In this document: piece after piece, positions 15,854 through 23,753 of the stretch | Numbering within the stretch: position 1 is the stretch's first letter | How the letters are laid out: the number at the start of each line of letters is the position of its first letter | Assembly: GCA_963769665.1 (NCBI GenBank) | Contig: CAVYMQ010000002.1 | Coordinates: 310,001 to 374,000, forward strand | From: JACCTU01 sp963769665 | Lineage (GTDB): Bacteria > Actinomycetota > Thermoleophilia > Gaiellales > Gaiellaceae | Length of the DNA stretch: 64,000 bases | Reading direction: 5' to 3' | Notes under the pieces: model-generated | The model's database searches: none | The model's input: only the letters and a program-made list of their open reading frames with translations | What the model was told of the DNA's origin: nothing | Translations under genes and position numbers: made by a program

Positions 15854-16672
15854 ATGGAACTGCGGTTCAAGCTGACCCGTAAACGTGTCCTGCTGTCGGT
15901 GACGGTGGCTGCGCTTGCTCTGACGAGCGCCGGTGTCGCCACAACGCTCGTCACGAACGCCTACACGGACAGCGCTGGCATTTACCACGGGTGCGTTGGC
16001 GAGGGCTCCGGCATCTTGCGCGTGCTGGGTGCAAACCAGACGTGCCGCGCCAACGAGGTCGCGATTCAGTGGAACCAGGGCGGGCCGACGGGCCCTCAGG
16101 GTCCTGCTGGAGAAAAGGGCCCGACGGGCGACAAGGGTCCGACCGGCAACGCCGGCGCGACGGGAGACAAGGGGCCGACCGGCGACCGTGGCTCGAAGGG
16201 AGAGACGGGCGACCCGGGCGCGGCCGGGGATGATGGCGACAAAGGACCGGCAGGAGACAAAGGCGCCGTCGGTGACAAAGGCCTAACCGGGGACAAGGGC
16301 CCGACAGGCGACAAGGGCCCGACTGGTGATCCGGGGTCGGCGACCGGCAAGGCTGAGGACTCTGACAAGCTCGACGGCCTCGATTCGACAGCGTTCGTGG
16401 GCAGGCGGACCAGTGGCACTTCCAGCGTCGATCCTGGGTCTCTCAACCCTGGACAGTGCCGCCAACTCCGCATTCCCGCACTCACGACGGCGGGTGACCT
16501 CGTAGTCGCGAGCGCGCCGCTCATTAGTGGTTTGACGATGAGTGCCCCCACGCACGTCCTTCCGGGATTCCTCGTGCCACCCGGGTTCATCGCTGCGTTC
16601 TGCAACATTTCCACCAACGTCATTGCGCCCGGTGCGATCGACATCAGCTGGGTGGCCCTACGCCCGGCGTAA
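15854..16672 (+). CDS. Collagen-like secreted protein
   Basis: A 272-residue exported protein. It has a signal/anchor (VLLSVTVAALALTSAGVATT), a short domain YHGCVGEGSGILRVL...CRANEVAIQWNQ of the type that precedes collagen repeats in actinobacteria, and about 27 Gly-X-Y triplets rich in GDKGPT units (roughly residues 79-160). Then comes KLDGLDSTAFVG and a carboxy domain with two cysteines. Expected to form a triple-helical stalk at the cell surface. The ATG at 15854 has GGGGAGGGG upstream. Repeats are nucleotide-level variable, so not a slippage artefact. Confidence 0.85.
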   Translation: MELRFKLTRKRVLLSVTVAALALTSAGVATTLVTNAYTDSAGIYHGCVGEGSGILRVLGANQTCRANEVAIQWNQGGPTGPQGPAGEKGPTGDKGPTGNAGATGDKGPTGDRGSKGETGDPGAAGDDGDKGPAGDKGAVGDKGLTGDKGPTGDKGPTGDPGSATGKAEDSDKLDGLDSTAFVGRRTSGTSSVDPGSLNPGQCRQLRIPALTTAGDLVVASAPLISGLTMSAPTHVLPGFLVPPGFIAAFCNISTNVIAPGAIDISWVALRPA

Positions 16673-16686
16673 CTGCTCGATGCAAG

Positions 16687-16727
16687 AAGTGGCGGCGGCG
16701 CCCAACAGGGCGCTGCCGCCGCCACTT
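16687..16727 (+). terminator. Large hairpin after the collagen-like gene
   Basis: AAGTGGCGGCGGCGCCC and GGGCGCTGCCGCCGCCACTT pair over 17 bases with a three-base bulge. It starts about 14 bases after the stop. No clear T run follows. Confidence 0.6.
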
Positions 16728-16844
16728 CGTCCGTTGGGTTCCTAACTCGCCCGCAGCACCCGGCTCACTGGGGCACTAGGGCCATTCGGGACCGCGTGTC
16801 CCGCGAGAGCGAGAGCCAGGACGACACAGATCGGGGTAAGAACT

Positions 16845-16986
16845 TCACGTCTCGTCCTGGGGGAACTCAGTGTCCGCGCACCGCGGGCAGTAGAGCGCCT
16901 GGCTCGTCGTCGACCGTCAGGAACGTGCGCCGCCGCTCCGAACGATCAGCCCACTCACGGCCGCACTCGATACAGACGAGGATCAA
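16845..16986 (-). pseudogene. Frameshifted zinc-ribbon protein gene
   Basis: On the minus strand one frame reads LILVCIECGREWADRSERRR then TFLTVDDEPG. A +1 shift at GGCGCTC gives ALYCPRCADTEFPQDET and a stop at 16845. Joined, they rebuild the common small actinobacterial zinc ribbon with two CxxC knuckles about 30 residues apart. As it stands the second knuckle is lost. The start is uncertain (TTG at 16986 is the nearest). One extra base explains the break. Confidence 0.5.
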
Positions 16987-17098
16987 CGCGGGTCGTTTCT
17001 CGGATGGAAACGCTCCGACGGTCCTGCTCGCAAAGTGCTCGCAGCGAGTCGCGAATCGCGTCTGGGACGAGGTGCGTTGACCGGGTAAGCGAGCTCGC

Positions 17099-17497
17099 CT
17101 ACGCGGCCGGTACGGCGTGACGTCGCGCGCGTCCGTCGCTCATCATCGCCACTATCGCGACCGCGGCAGCAAGTCCGACGGCGAGCGTGTAGACGATCAA
17201 CTGCACGTCGCTGTGGTCAGACTGGCGCAGGGCGTATGAGACCACGAACCATCCGACGATGGCCTCGACCAGGAGAGTCGTCACCCCCCAGAACGGGCGG
17301 CGAATGACGATGGCGACGGTGTACGCGATCCCGAGGGCTGCCATGCCCACCACGCCGGTGACGATCCAGGGGTCGCTGACCTGGTCGTCTGCCGATTGGT
17401 TCTCGAACCTGAACGTGGCGACGAAGTAGAGCGTGTAGGCCGCGAGTCCGACCAGGACTAGGTGGACGGCTGGTGCTGTGAGGGCTAGAACTCGCAC
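17099..17497 (-). CDS. Hypothetical four-helix membrane protein
   Basis: A 132-residue protein with four hydrophobic segments (starting LALTAPAVHLVLVGLAAYTL, WIVTGVVGMAALGIAYTVAI, GVTTLLVEAIVGWFVVSYAL, LIVYTLAVGLAAAVAIVAMM) and a short basic tail. No family recognised. GTG start at 17497 with AGAAGG nearby. It is the last gene before the putative right boundary of the island. Confidence 0.6.
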   Translation of the reverse strand: MRVLALTAPAVHLVLVGLAAYTLYFVATFRFENQSADDQVSDPWIVTGVVGMAALGIAYTVAIVIRRPFWGVTTLLVEAIVGWFVVSYALRQSDHSDVQLIVYTLAVGLAAAVAIVAMMSDGRARRHAVPAA

Positions 17498-17579
17498 CTT
17501 CTGGTCATCGACATGTGTGGCGGCGGGGTGAGGAACGCCTCGGAAGCGCTGTCGGTCGACAGCCGCCCAAAGCCCGGCC

Positions 17580-17622
17580 TACCGCCCACTACGAACCCCG
17601 CCAGTGCGGGGGGGTTTCGTTT
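17580..17622 (+). repeat. Repeat of the tRNA-Val 3' end (candidate attR) with terminator
   Basis: TACCGCCCACTA at 17580-17591 is identical to tRNA positions 65-73 plus three following bases. It is followed by GAACCCCGC-CAGT-GCGGGGGGGTTTC and a TTTTC tract (to 17622 and just beyond), a terminator-like hairpin of the kind that follows tRNAs. The remaining tRNA body is not present here. Confidence 0.55.
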
Positions 17623-17651
17623 TCTCGTCGCCAAAGCCGTAGGGTTGAACC

Positions 17652-17837
17652 GTGGACTGGCTCTGGCTCCTCGGGACCGTCGCGGCGATCGCCTGGATCG
17701 TCGCGATCGTCGACATGGTTCGGCGGCGCGGCTCGCTCTCGCGCGGGCAATTCGGCGCCTGGCTGCTGATCGTGATCATCCTTCCCGTCCTCGGGACGAT
17801 CCTCTACTTCGTGGCCGGCCGGAAGCCCGCGGTCTAA
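17652..17837 (+). CDS. PLDc_N (phospholipase D nuclease N-terminal) small membrane protein
   Basis: A 61-residue protein of two transmembrane helices, WLWLLGTVAAIAWIVAIVDM and AWLLIVIILPVLGTILYFVA, separated by a basic loop. The ILPVLGTILYFVAGRK ending is the mark of the PLDc_N family, found alone or at the start of cardiolipin synthases. GTG start at 17652. Stand-alone role unknown. Confidence 0.75.
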   Translation: MDWLWLLGTVAAIAWIVAIVDMVRRRGSLSRGQFGAWLLIVIILPVLGTILYFVAGRKPAV

Positions 17838-17979
17838 CGAGGTCCGGCGCGCGCGAGTGGCAAACGGCGGACGTGGTCCCGCCGTCGCGTCTTCGCCTCT
17901 ACACAGCGACGGCGTCGGCGCAGTCGGTTCTCGGGCCGGGTGACGAGCGACTACTGCTGCGACACGTCGACCAGACTCC

Positions 17980-19059
17980 CTAGCGCTCTACCGAACCCAG
18001 CCCCAGCCACGACGCCAGGTCGTCGAGTTCGGTGTCGACGGCCTTGGTCATCGCGCGGGTGAACTTCACGTCCTCGTGGATCGCGTGCACTCGCAGAACG
18101 TCGGCCTTGCGGTCGGCGGTGGCGTCGACCTTCCCGACCAGCCGGTCGTCGTGGAGCACCGGGAGTGCGAAGTAGCCCCAGCGGCGTTTGGCCGCGGGCT
18201 TGTACATCTCGAGGGTGTACTCGAACTCGAACAGCTCGAGCGCGCGGCGCCGGTCGTAGACGAGCCGGTCGAACGGCGACAGCAGCGCCGTACGCCCCTC
18301 GAAGTCGGCGCCGAGCGCCCCAGGGTCGACGCGCCACTCGCCCTTGACCCCCTCGACGACGGCCGGCTCCCCGGCGTCGCCGACGTCGACCGGCTCGAGC
18401 GGCATGACGGTGGTCTTCTGCCGTGCGATGCCCAGCGAGGCGAGCCGCCGCTCGTTCCTGACCCGCTGCGCAGCCTCGACGGAGGGGACGACGACGTCGG
18501 CGGGGTACACCCGCTCGGGGAGATCCCACAGCCGCTCGCGCCCGGCGCGGCCCGAGATCGCGACCTCACCGCGCATGATCAGGAACTCGAGCATCTGCGT
18601 CACGTTGCGGTCGTTGGTCCAGCCGGTCGAGGCCCACGGGACGACGGACGTGTCGGGGATGTCGCGCGAGCTCAGCGGACCGGACTTGCGCAGCAGTTTG
18701 AGGATGTCGCGCCGGAAGCGGTCGTTGTCGCGGATCCACTGATCCGTGCGTGGGTAGCTGCGGCTCGTCCTCGTGCGCGCGAGGTGCAGACCGAGGTCGC
18801 TCATCGGCCGCACCAGCGCGTTGAGCTCGAAGAGGGTGCGGTCCTGCTCGAGCGCCTTGCGGAGGTCATCCGGGCGGTAGGTCGAGCCGAGCCGGCTCCA
18901 CGCGACGAGGTCGGCGCTCGGCGCGATCGCCGCCGTCGGGTCGATCTGAAGCAGGGTCAGCTGTCGCACGACCGTGAGCAGATCGGTCGGCCGGCGTGCG
19001 TCGAGCAGTTGCGCGCGCACCGCGATGCGTCGGGCCTGCGCCTTGGTCAGCCGGTGCAC
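17980..19059 (-). CDS. YcaQ/AlkZ-like winged-helix DNA glycosylase family protein
   Basis: A 359-residue protein of the HTH_42 family, whose members AlkZ and YcaQ unhook interstrand crosslinks or remove alkylated bases. The catalytic region LLQIDPTAAIAPSADLVAWS near residue 55 shows a QxD motif, as in YcaQ rather than the QxQ of AlkZ. Later family features include LLSPFDRLVYDRRRALELF and RRWGYFALPVLHDDRLVGK. GTG start at 19059, 11 bases after the PIN gene on the same strand. Expected role: protection from crosslinking agents. Confidence 0.8.
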   Translation of the reverse strand: MHRLTKAQARRIAVRAQLLDARRPTDLLTVVRQLTLLQIDPTAAIAPSADLVAWSRLGSTYRPDDLRKALEQDRTLFELNALVRPMSDLGLHLARTRTSRSYPRTDQWIRDNDRFRRDILKLLRKSGPLSSRDIPDTSVVPWASTGWTNDRNVTQMLEFLIMRGEVAISGRAGRERLWDLPERVYPADVVVPSVEAAQRVRNERRLASLGIARQKTTVMPLEPVDVGDAGEPAVVEGVKGEWRVDPGALGADFEGRTALLSPFDRLVYDRRRALELFEFEYTLEMYKPAAKRRWGYFALPVLHDDRLVGKVDATADRKADVLRVHAIHEDVKFTRAMTKAVDTELDDLASWLGLGSVER

Positions 19060-19070
19060 GGCGATCTCTG

Positions 19071-19466
19071 TTAGCTCAGCGCGTCGATCGACGCGGTCGC
19101 GACGATCCCTTCGACGCTGCGTGCCAGCTTCGCGTCCAGGGTCACGAACGCGTCTGCCTGCAGCTGAGTGAGCGCGACGTACTCGGCGTCATACGTCGAG
19201 GCCCAGCCCAATTGATCGGCCACTTCCCAGGCCCGGCGTCGGAGCACGGCGTCGCCGAGGAGCCTGATCTTCATCTGACCGACGCGGGCGAGGCGGTCGC
19301 GCGCGACGTCGGCCGGCAGCTCGCCGCGCTGAACGGCCTCGTGCAGAAGCGACAGCGTCTGAGACCGCAGGAGCGTCGGTGCGAGGAGCTCGTGCTTGTC
19401 CGAGACCTTGGCTCCGTCGCTCGCCAAGTGGAGGACCGCGCTCGCGTCGACGACGAACCTGGCCAT
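19071..19466 (-). CDS. PIN-domain ribonuclease (VapC-like), apparently orphan
   Basis: A 131-residue PIN protein. The four acidic residues typical of VapC are visible: Asp7 (RFVVDASAV), Glu43 (LSLLHE), Asp93 (STYDAEYVAL) and Asp111 (FVTLDAKLA). VapC toxins cut tRNA or rRNA. No antitoxin gene is found just upstream (the divergent membrane gene starts 46 bases away) or downstream, so this is either an orphan or paired elsewhere. ATG start at 19466. Confidence 0.85.
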   Translation of the reverse strand: MARFVVDASAVLHLASDGAKVSDKHELLAPTLLRSQTLSLLHEAVQRGELPADVARDRLARVGQMKIRLLGDAVLRRRAWEVADQLGWASTYDAEYVALTQLQADAFVTLDAKLARSVEGIVATASIDALS

Positions 19467-19511
19467 CGGCGGCAACCCTAGCGTTTGACTCAAGCCGGGA
19501 GACGTGGGACA

Positions 19512-19826
19512 GTGGCTCCCGTGTGCTGTCTCTTTCTCGCCGCGTTCGGAATCGGTCCGCGCTTCGCGCTGCTGCTCTGGTGGGTCTTCGGAGACCGTGT
19601 CAGCTTTGCGTTCGACTCCTGGGTCTGGCCGCTCCTCGGGCTGCTGCTCGCCCCGTGGACGACGCTCTTCTACCTGCTGACCTGGTCTGCCGTGGGCGGC
19701 GTCTCGGGCTTGGACTGGCTGTTCATCGGTTTCGGCGTGCTGCTCGATGTCGCCTCGTACAGCTCGAAGTACGTGAAGGCCCAGTACGACACGCGGTACC
19801 CGTCCTCACCTCCGCCCGCGATCTAG
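19512..19826 (+). CDS. Hypothetical membrane protein
   Basis: About 104 residues with three hydrophobic segments (CLFLAAFGIGPRFALLLWWV, WVWPLLGLLLAPWTTLFYLL, GLDWLFIGFGVLLDVASYSS) and a tyrosine-rich tail. No family assigned. Possible starts are GTG at 19512 or GTG at 19521; the frame is also open to a TTG at 19485. Divergent from the PIN gene. Confidence 0.6.
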   Translation: MAPVCCLFLAAFGIGPRFALLLWWVFGDRVSFAFDSWVWPLLGLLLAPWTTLFYLLTWSAVGGVSGLDWLFIGFGVLLDVASYSSKYVKAQYDTRYPSSPPPAI

Positions 19827-19901
19827 CTCCCGCCTGCTCGAGGTCGCGCGTCGACCGGTAGGGCCAATACGCTTCCCCCGCCTACTCGGAGAGGGGAGAC
19901 C

Positions 19902-20417
19902 ATGAGAAATCGCTGGCCGGTGGTGTTTTCAGTGACCGCGCTCGTCGTCGCCGTGCTCGGCGCGACGCCGGTCGGAGAGGCGGCGTTGAACGCGCTGCCG
20001 CGCGCGTCGGTCGGACCGCTGCAGCTGAAGACGAACGCCGTGACGAGCATCAAGGTGAAGAACGGCTCGCTGCTCCGCGCCGACTTCCGCGCAGGTCAGA
20101 TCCCGGCCGGGCCGGCCGGACCTGCGGGGCCTGCGGGGGCGCAGGGCGCTCCGGGCACGAGCGGCCTCCAGACCGTGTTCACGACGAGCGCGATCAACTC
20201 GACCGCGACGCGCACGCTCACCGCGACCTGCCCGAGCGGCAAGACCGCGCTCGGGGGCGGGGTTTCAGTCACCCCGACCACGGCGTCAGAGGTGGCGATC
20301 ACGGCGAGCTATCTCGCGAACTCGACGACGTGGACCGCGTCGGCGCAGGAGGTCAACGCGCAGCTCGCAAACTGGGGGCTGAACGTCGTCGTGATCTGCG
20401 CGCTCGTCGCGCCGTAA
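19902..20417 (+). CDS. Secreted protein with a short collagen-like segment
   Basis: A 171-residue protein: signal or anchor (WPVVFSVTALVVAVLGATPV), the sequence VGPLQLKTNAVTSIKVKNGS seen in many actinobacterial surface proteins, a short Gly-X-Y run (PAGPAGPAGPAGAQGAPG), and a C-terminal beta domain with CPSGKTALGGGVSV. Smaller relative of the collagen-like gene at 15854 but outside the putative island. ATG at 19902 with GGGGAG upstream. Confidence 0.75.
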   Translation: MRNRWPVVFSVTALVVAVLGATPVGEAALNALPRASVGPLQLKTNAVTSIKVKNGSLLRADFRAGQIPAGPAGPAGPAGAQGAPGTSGLQTVFTTSAINSTATRTLTATCPSGKTALGGGVSVTPTTASEVAITASYLANSTTWTASAQEVNAQLANWGLNVVVICALVAP

Positions 20418-20436
20418 GTCCCGACCACAGACACGC

Positions 20437-20637
20437 TCAGGAGCGCTCGTCCTCTTCCCAGGGCGGGCGCTCCTGCGTACGGCGCCGCGCGAGCTCGCGC
20501 GCCTGCTCGACGAAGCGTTTCGTGTCGGCCTCGTGAGCCTCCTCCATGAACTGGCCGGGCGGCTTCTCGGGGCGCTCGTCGCCGTCGTTTCCCTCCACGT
20601 GAGAAGGGACCCCGGCAGGCGTCCGGTCTTGCGGCAT
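20437..20637 (-). CDS. Small hydrophilic hypothetical protein
   Basis: A 66-residue protein starting MPQDRTPAGVPSHVEGNDGD and ending in a charged, probably helical half (EADTKRFVEQARELARRRTQ). No family recognised. Divergent from the glyoxalase gene, with nine bases between the starts, and convergent with the preceding secreted-protein gene. Confidence 0.5.
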   Translation of the reverse strand: MPQDRTPAGVPSHVEGNDGDERPEKPPGQFMEEAHEADTKRFVEQARELARRRTQERPPWEEDERS

Positions 20638-20646
20638 GCTGATGGC

Positions 20647-21498
20647 GTGACGAGTGCCGCGACCATCTCGGACGACACCAGGCTCGGTGCGGTTCACCTG
20701 ACCGTCTCCGACCTCGACCGCTCTGTCGGCTACTACGAGCGCGACATCGGGCTCGTCGTCCGTGAGCGCGAAGCGGGACGCGCGGCGCTCGGCACGGGAG
20801 GGGAGGACCTGCTCGTGCTCGTCGAGGAGCCGGGAGCGGAACCGGCCGACGGCTTCTCAGGTCTCTACCACTTCGCGCTGCTCGTGCCCGAGCGCATCGA
20901 CCTCGCGCGTTGGCTCGCGCACGCGGCACGAGACCGCGTGCAGCTCGTCGGCCTGTCGGATCACTTCGTGAGCGAGGCGCTCTACCTCCGCGACCCGGAC
21001 CACCACGGGATCGAGATCTACGCGGACCGCCCACGCGAGCTCTGGGACGGGCAGGTGTGGCAGCGCATGACGTCGTTGCCGCTCGACACCGACGACCTGC
21101 TGTCGGTGTTGGACGATCCTGCGAGCGCACCGTTCGACGGGCTGGCGCCGGGCACCGTCATGGGCCACGTGCACCTTCGCGTCTCGGAGATCGCGCCGAC
21201 CGTCGCGTTCTACGGCGACTCCCTCGGCTTCGGGCTGATGGCGCAGCTCGGTGCCCACGCCGCGTTCCTGAGCGCGGGCGGCTACCACCACCACGTCGGG
21301 GCGAACACGTGGGAGAGCGCCGGGCGAGGGCAGGCGCCCGCCGGCTACGCGTCGCTGCGGCACGCGACGATCATCCTCCCGGGCCCGGAGGCACGGGACA
21401 CGCTCGTCGAGCGGGCGGGTGGGGCGGTGGGCGAGGTCGGAGACGCTCCGGTGATCCAGGACCCGAGCGGCAATCGGCTCGCCCTCACGACCGCCTGA
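20647..21498 (+). CDS. VOC-family (CatE-like, double glyoxalase) protein
   Basis: A 283-residue protein with two vicinal-oxygen-chelate domains: GAVHLTVSDLDRSVGYYERD near the start and MGHVHLRVSEIAPTVAFYGD near residue 170. The metal-ligand pattern of CatE-type extradiol enzymes (His in HLTVSDL, His in LYHFALLVP, Glu in GIEIYADRP) is kept in the first domain. Substrate unknown. GTG start at 20647. Confidence 0.82.
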   Translation: MTSAATISDDTRLGAVHLTVSDLDRSVGYYERDIGLVVREREAGRAALGTGGEDLLVLVEEPGAEPADGFSGLYHFALLVPERIDLARWLAHAARDRVQLVGLSDHFVSEALYLRDPDHHGIEIYADRPRELWDGQVWQRMTSLPLDTDDLLSVLDDPASAPFDGLAPGTVMGHVHLRVSEIAPTVAFYGDSLGFGLMAQLGAHAAFLSAGGYHHHVGANTWESAGRGQAPAGYASLRHATIILPGPEARDTLVERAGGAVGEVGDAPVIQDPSGNRLALTTA

Positions 21499-21534
21499 CC
21501 TCAAGCGGAAGCCTCCGTCGGCCGATGAGGAGAC

Positions 21535-22026
21535 GTGGGCGCGGCTCCTACTCCCCCTGTGTACGACCCCAAGGTCATCGAGCAGTTCGCGGAGAAGCTG
21601 TACCGCAAGGCGTCGTCGTTCGTCGCCGGCTCGGTGGTCATCGGCGCCTCGCTCGGCGCCGCCTTCGGCGCGGTCCCGCTCACCTCGCTCGGCGCGTCCT
21701 GGCCGATCCCGTCCTATCTCGGGTTCGCCACGCTGCTGCTGGGCGGGCTGGTCGGCGCGCTCATCGGCTATGTGATCGGCGACACCCGCTCGTTCGGCTA
21801 CCGCCTACAGGCGCAGTCGGCGCTCTGCCAGCTGCAGACGGAGCGAAACACGGCGATCGTTGTCCGGGCCATCTCGGCTCGCGCGTCGGCGCCGACACCG
21901 AGGCGAGCGCAGCCCGTTTCGCAGGCCCCTTCAGCTCCCCCGGCAGCGAAGCCCGCTCCGGACTCGACGCCTCCCGCGCCGCAACCTCCGCTGTCGCCGC
22001 CGGTCTCGAAGTCGCACGTCGCGTAA
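21535..22026 (+). CDS. Hypothetical membrane protein with proline-rich tail
   Basis: A 163-residue protein. Two glycine-rich hydrophobic hairpins (SFVAGSVVIGASLGAAFGAV and GFATLLLGGLVGALIGYVIG) are followed by a short amphipathic stretch (GYRLQAQSALCQLQTERN) and a 60-residue Pro/Ala-rich tail. GTG start at 21535 preceded by GAGGAG. No family assigned. Confidence 0.65.
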   Translation: MGAAPTPPVYDPKVIEQFAEKLYRKASSFVAGSVVIGASLGAAFGAVPLTSLGASWPIPSYLGFATLLLGGLVGALIGYVIGDTRSFGYRLQAQSALCQLQTERNTAIVVRAISARASAPTPRRAQPVSQAPSAPPAAKPAPDSTPPAPQPPLSPPVSKSHVA

Positions 22027-22032
22027 CCGCGA

Positions 22033-22398
22033 CTACTTCGTGACGGTCAGCGTCGCCCGCATCCCGCGCGTGCGATGGTCTGCGATCGTGCACCAGAGCG
22101 CATAGCGGCCCGGGTAGAGCCGGAACGAGATGCTGCGATCGTCACCGGGCGAGACCTCCGGGGTCACGTAGGTCCGGGCTCCGGTTGCGGCTCGGCGTAG
22201 CGCCAGGTCGTGCGGATCTTCACCGAGGTTGACCAGTTGCACGATCAGGCGGCTCTGACGGAGCTTTGCCCGCGAGAGCACGAGGTCGAACTCGCTCGCC
22301 GTGACCTGCATGCGCGACGGGGGGCGGCTCGTCGCCGCGTACGCTGCGGGCGCGACGAGCGCCGCCGCGAGAACGACTGCGAGTGCCAACACCCTCAT
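22033..22398 (-). CDS. Secreted plastocyanin-like cupredoxin
   Basis: A 121-residue exported protein (signal MRVLALAVVLAAALVAPAAY). Type 1 copper ligands are visible: His63 in GEDPHDLAL and the C-x4-H-x4-M set Cys103, His108, Met113 in LWCTIADHRTRGM. It should bind copper and carry electrons or buffer metal outside the cell. The ATG at 22398 overlaps the DUF1501 stop (ATGA). Third gene of the DUF1800-DUF1501-cupredoxin operon. Confidence 0.85.
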   Translation of the reverse strand: MRVLALAVVLAAALVAPAAYAATSRPPSRMQVTASEFDLVLSRAKLRQSRLIVQLVNLGEDPHDLALRRAATGARTYVTPEVSPGDDRSISFRLYPGRYALWCTIADHRTRGMRATLTVTK

Positions 22399-23753
22399 CG
22401 CAGGAGCGTCGGGCGTGCGAATGACGCAGCGCCCGGGATGATCGCTGCGGCATCGGTGTCGAACCACTGCTCGATGATCGCGCTGTAGACGCCGCGGAAG
22501 TCCGAGGTCGCGCGCAGATTCCCTTGCTCGTCGAGGCCGCCTGCGAGCCCTGGAAACTCGCCGATCATGCGCCCGTGCACGCGAGAGCCGATCAACAGTC
22601 CGAGGCCGGCGGCACCGTGGTCGGTCCCGTCAGAGCCGTTCTCGCGCGCGCGTCGCCCGAACTCCGACCAGACGTGTACGAGCACGCGATCGGCGAGTCC
22701 GCGCGACTCGAGGTCGCGCTGGAACGCCAGGAGCGAGTCGGCCGTCAGCTTCAGCGCCGTGTTGAGCTCGTCGGCCTGGTCGGCGTGGGTGTCGTACATC
22801 CCCGGTGCCTTCAGCGCGGCGCAGCGAATCGGCATTCCCGCCGAGAGCATCGCCGCGAGTCCCGCGAGGCGGCGCGGGAACTCACTCGTCGACTGCGGGT
22901 ACGAGGACGGGACCTGACCGACGCCGGCGCCGAGCCCTTGCAGCTCGCGCCTGAGCCGATGCGACTGCGCTGACGCCGCGGCGACTTCGCGGATCGCGCG
23001 GTCGCGACTTCCCAGGTGGGCGGCCCCGAGCTCTCCGACGGCATCGAGGATCCGGGTCTCGAGCGCGGTCGCGTCGCGTCGAGCGGCGAACGTGTAGCGG
23101 TCGGGCCCGTCGATGGACGCAACCGGGACCTTCCCGGTCGCGAGCGCGGGCTGGAGGCGGTTGTCGAGCGAGAGACCCTGAAGCGGATTGTCCGCCGATC
23201 CGACGCGGTCGAGGTAGCGCCCGAGCCAGCCCGTCGCGAGCCCCGCGTCCGTCGCGCCGACCTCCCAGTAGTGCCGCGAGGTGAAGTGCGACTTGTCCGG
23301 GCTCGTGTAACCGATCGCCGGGATCACGCTGACCTTGCCCTCGACGTGCAGCTGCGCGAGTGAGGTCAGCGACGGATGCCAGTGCAACCTGCCGTCTTCG
23401 CCGAACACCGACCCCGAGGACTGCGGGATCGCGAGCGTGGGGCGGTACTGGTAGTAGAGCGGGTCGGCGGCCGGGAACAGCATCGACAGCGAGTCCGCAC
23501 CGCCGTCGAGGAAGACCGAGACGAGCACGCGGTCGTTCGTCGCCGCGTGAGCAAGCCCGTCGATGTCGAGCACGCTCAGCCTGTCCAGGCCGTACACCGT
23601 CAGTGCGGCGCCGAGCCCCTTCGCGAGGAAGCTTCGACGCGTCAGTCCTGTTCCGGCAGGCGCAGGCATTCCGGGCTCGATCGCCGGCAAGCCGTCGCCG
23701 GCGATCGCGTGCGCCCGTCCGAAGTCGTCGCAGGCGCAGGCTCGGCGCGTCAC
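22395..23753 (-). CDS. DUF1501 (alkaline phosphatase/sulfatase-like) protein
   Basis: A 452-residue protein with a twin-arginine signal LTRRSFLAKGLGAALTVYG at residues 37-55, so exported folded. Family marks include VSVFLDGGADSLSMLFPAAD, SHFTSRHYWEVG and VWSEFGRRARENGSDGTDHG, a sulfatase/phosphatase-like metal site. DUF1501 genes nearly always travel with DUF1800; their joint function is unknown. The GTG at 23753 overlaps the DUF1800 stop (GTGA); the longer upstream frame is inside DUF1800. Confidence 0.9.
   Translation of the reverse strand: MTRRACACDDFGRAHAIAGDGLPAIEPGMPAPAGTGLTRRSFLAKGLGAALTVYGLDRLSVLDIDGLAHAATNDRVLVSVFLDGGADSLSMLFPAADPLYYQYRPTLAIPQSSGSVFGEDGRLHWHPSLTSLAQLHVEGKVSVIPAIGYTSPDKSHFTSRHYWEVGATDAGLATGWLGRYLDRVGSADNPLQGLSLDNRLQPALATGKVPVASIDGPDRYTFAARRDATALETRILDAVGELGAAHLGSRDRAIREVAAASAQSHRLRRELQGLGAGVGQVPSSYPQSTSEFPRRLAGLAAMLSAGMPIRCAALKAPGMYDTHADQADELNTALKLTADSLLAFQRDLESRGLADRVLVHVWSEFGRRARENGSDGTDHGAAGLGLLIGSRVHGRMIGEFPGLAGGLDEQGNLRATSDFRGVYSAIIEQWFDTDAAAIIPGAASFARPTLLR

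Larger units (their letters stand above)
12899..17595. mobile_element. Putative tRNA-targeted genomic island (no integrase found)
   Basis: The last nine bases of the tRNA plus three beyond (TACCGCCCACTA, 12899-12910) recur exactly at 17580-17591, and after one mismatch both continue GAA. The second copy is followed by its own terminator-like hairpin, as expected for a displaced tRNA 3' end (attR). Between them lie short secreted or hypothetical genes, unusually long non-coding gaps, two frameshifted genes and an antitoxin-like remnant, with less extreme base composition than the flanks. No recombinase gene is present, so the element would be a decayed or non-autonomous island. Boundaries are inferred. 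Confidence 0.5.

Noticed and set aside
16090..16335. Repeated GACAAGGGCCCGAC-type units as a microsatellite
   Set aside because: They encode Gly-X-Y triplets of the collagen-like protein in frame.
17513..17591. A second complete tRNA at the right island edge
   Set aside because: Only the 3' end matches; no D arm, anticodon stem or 5' acceptor strand can be folded.
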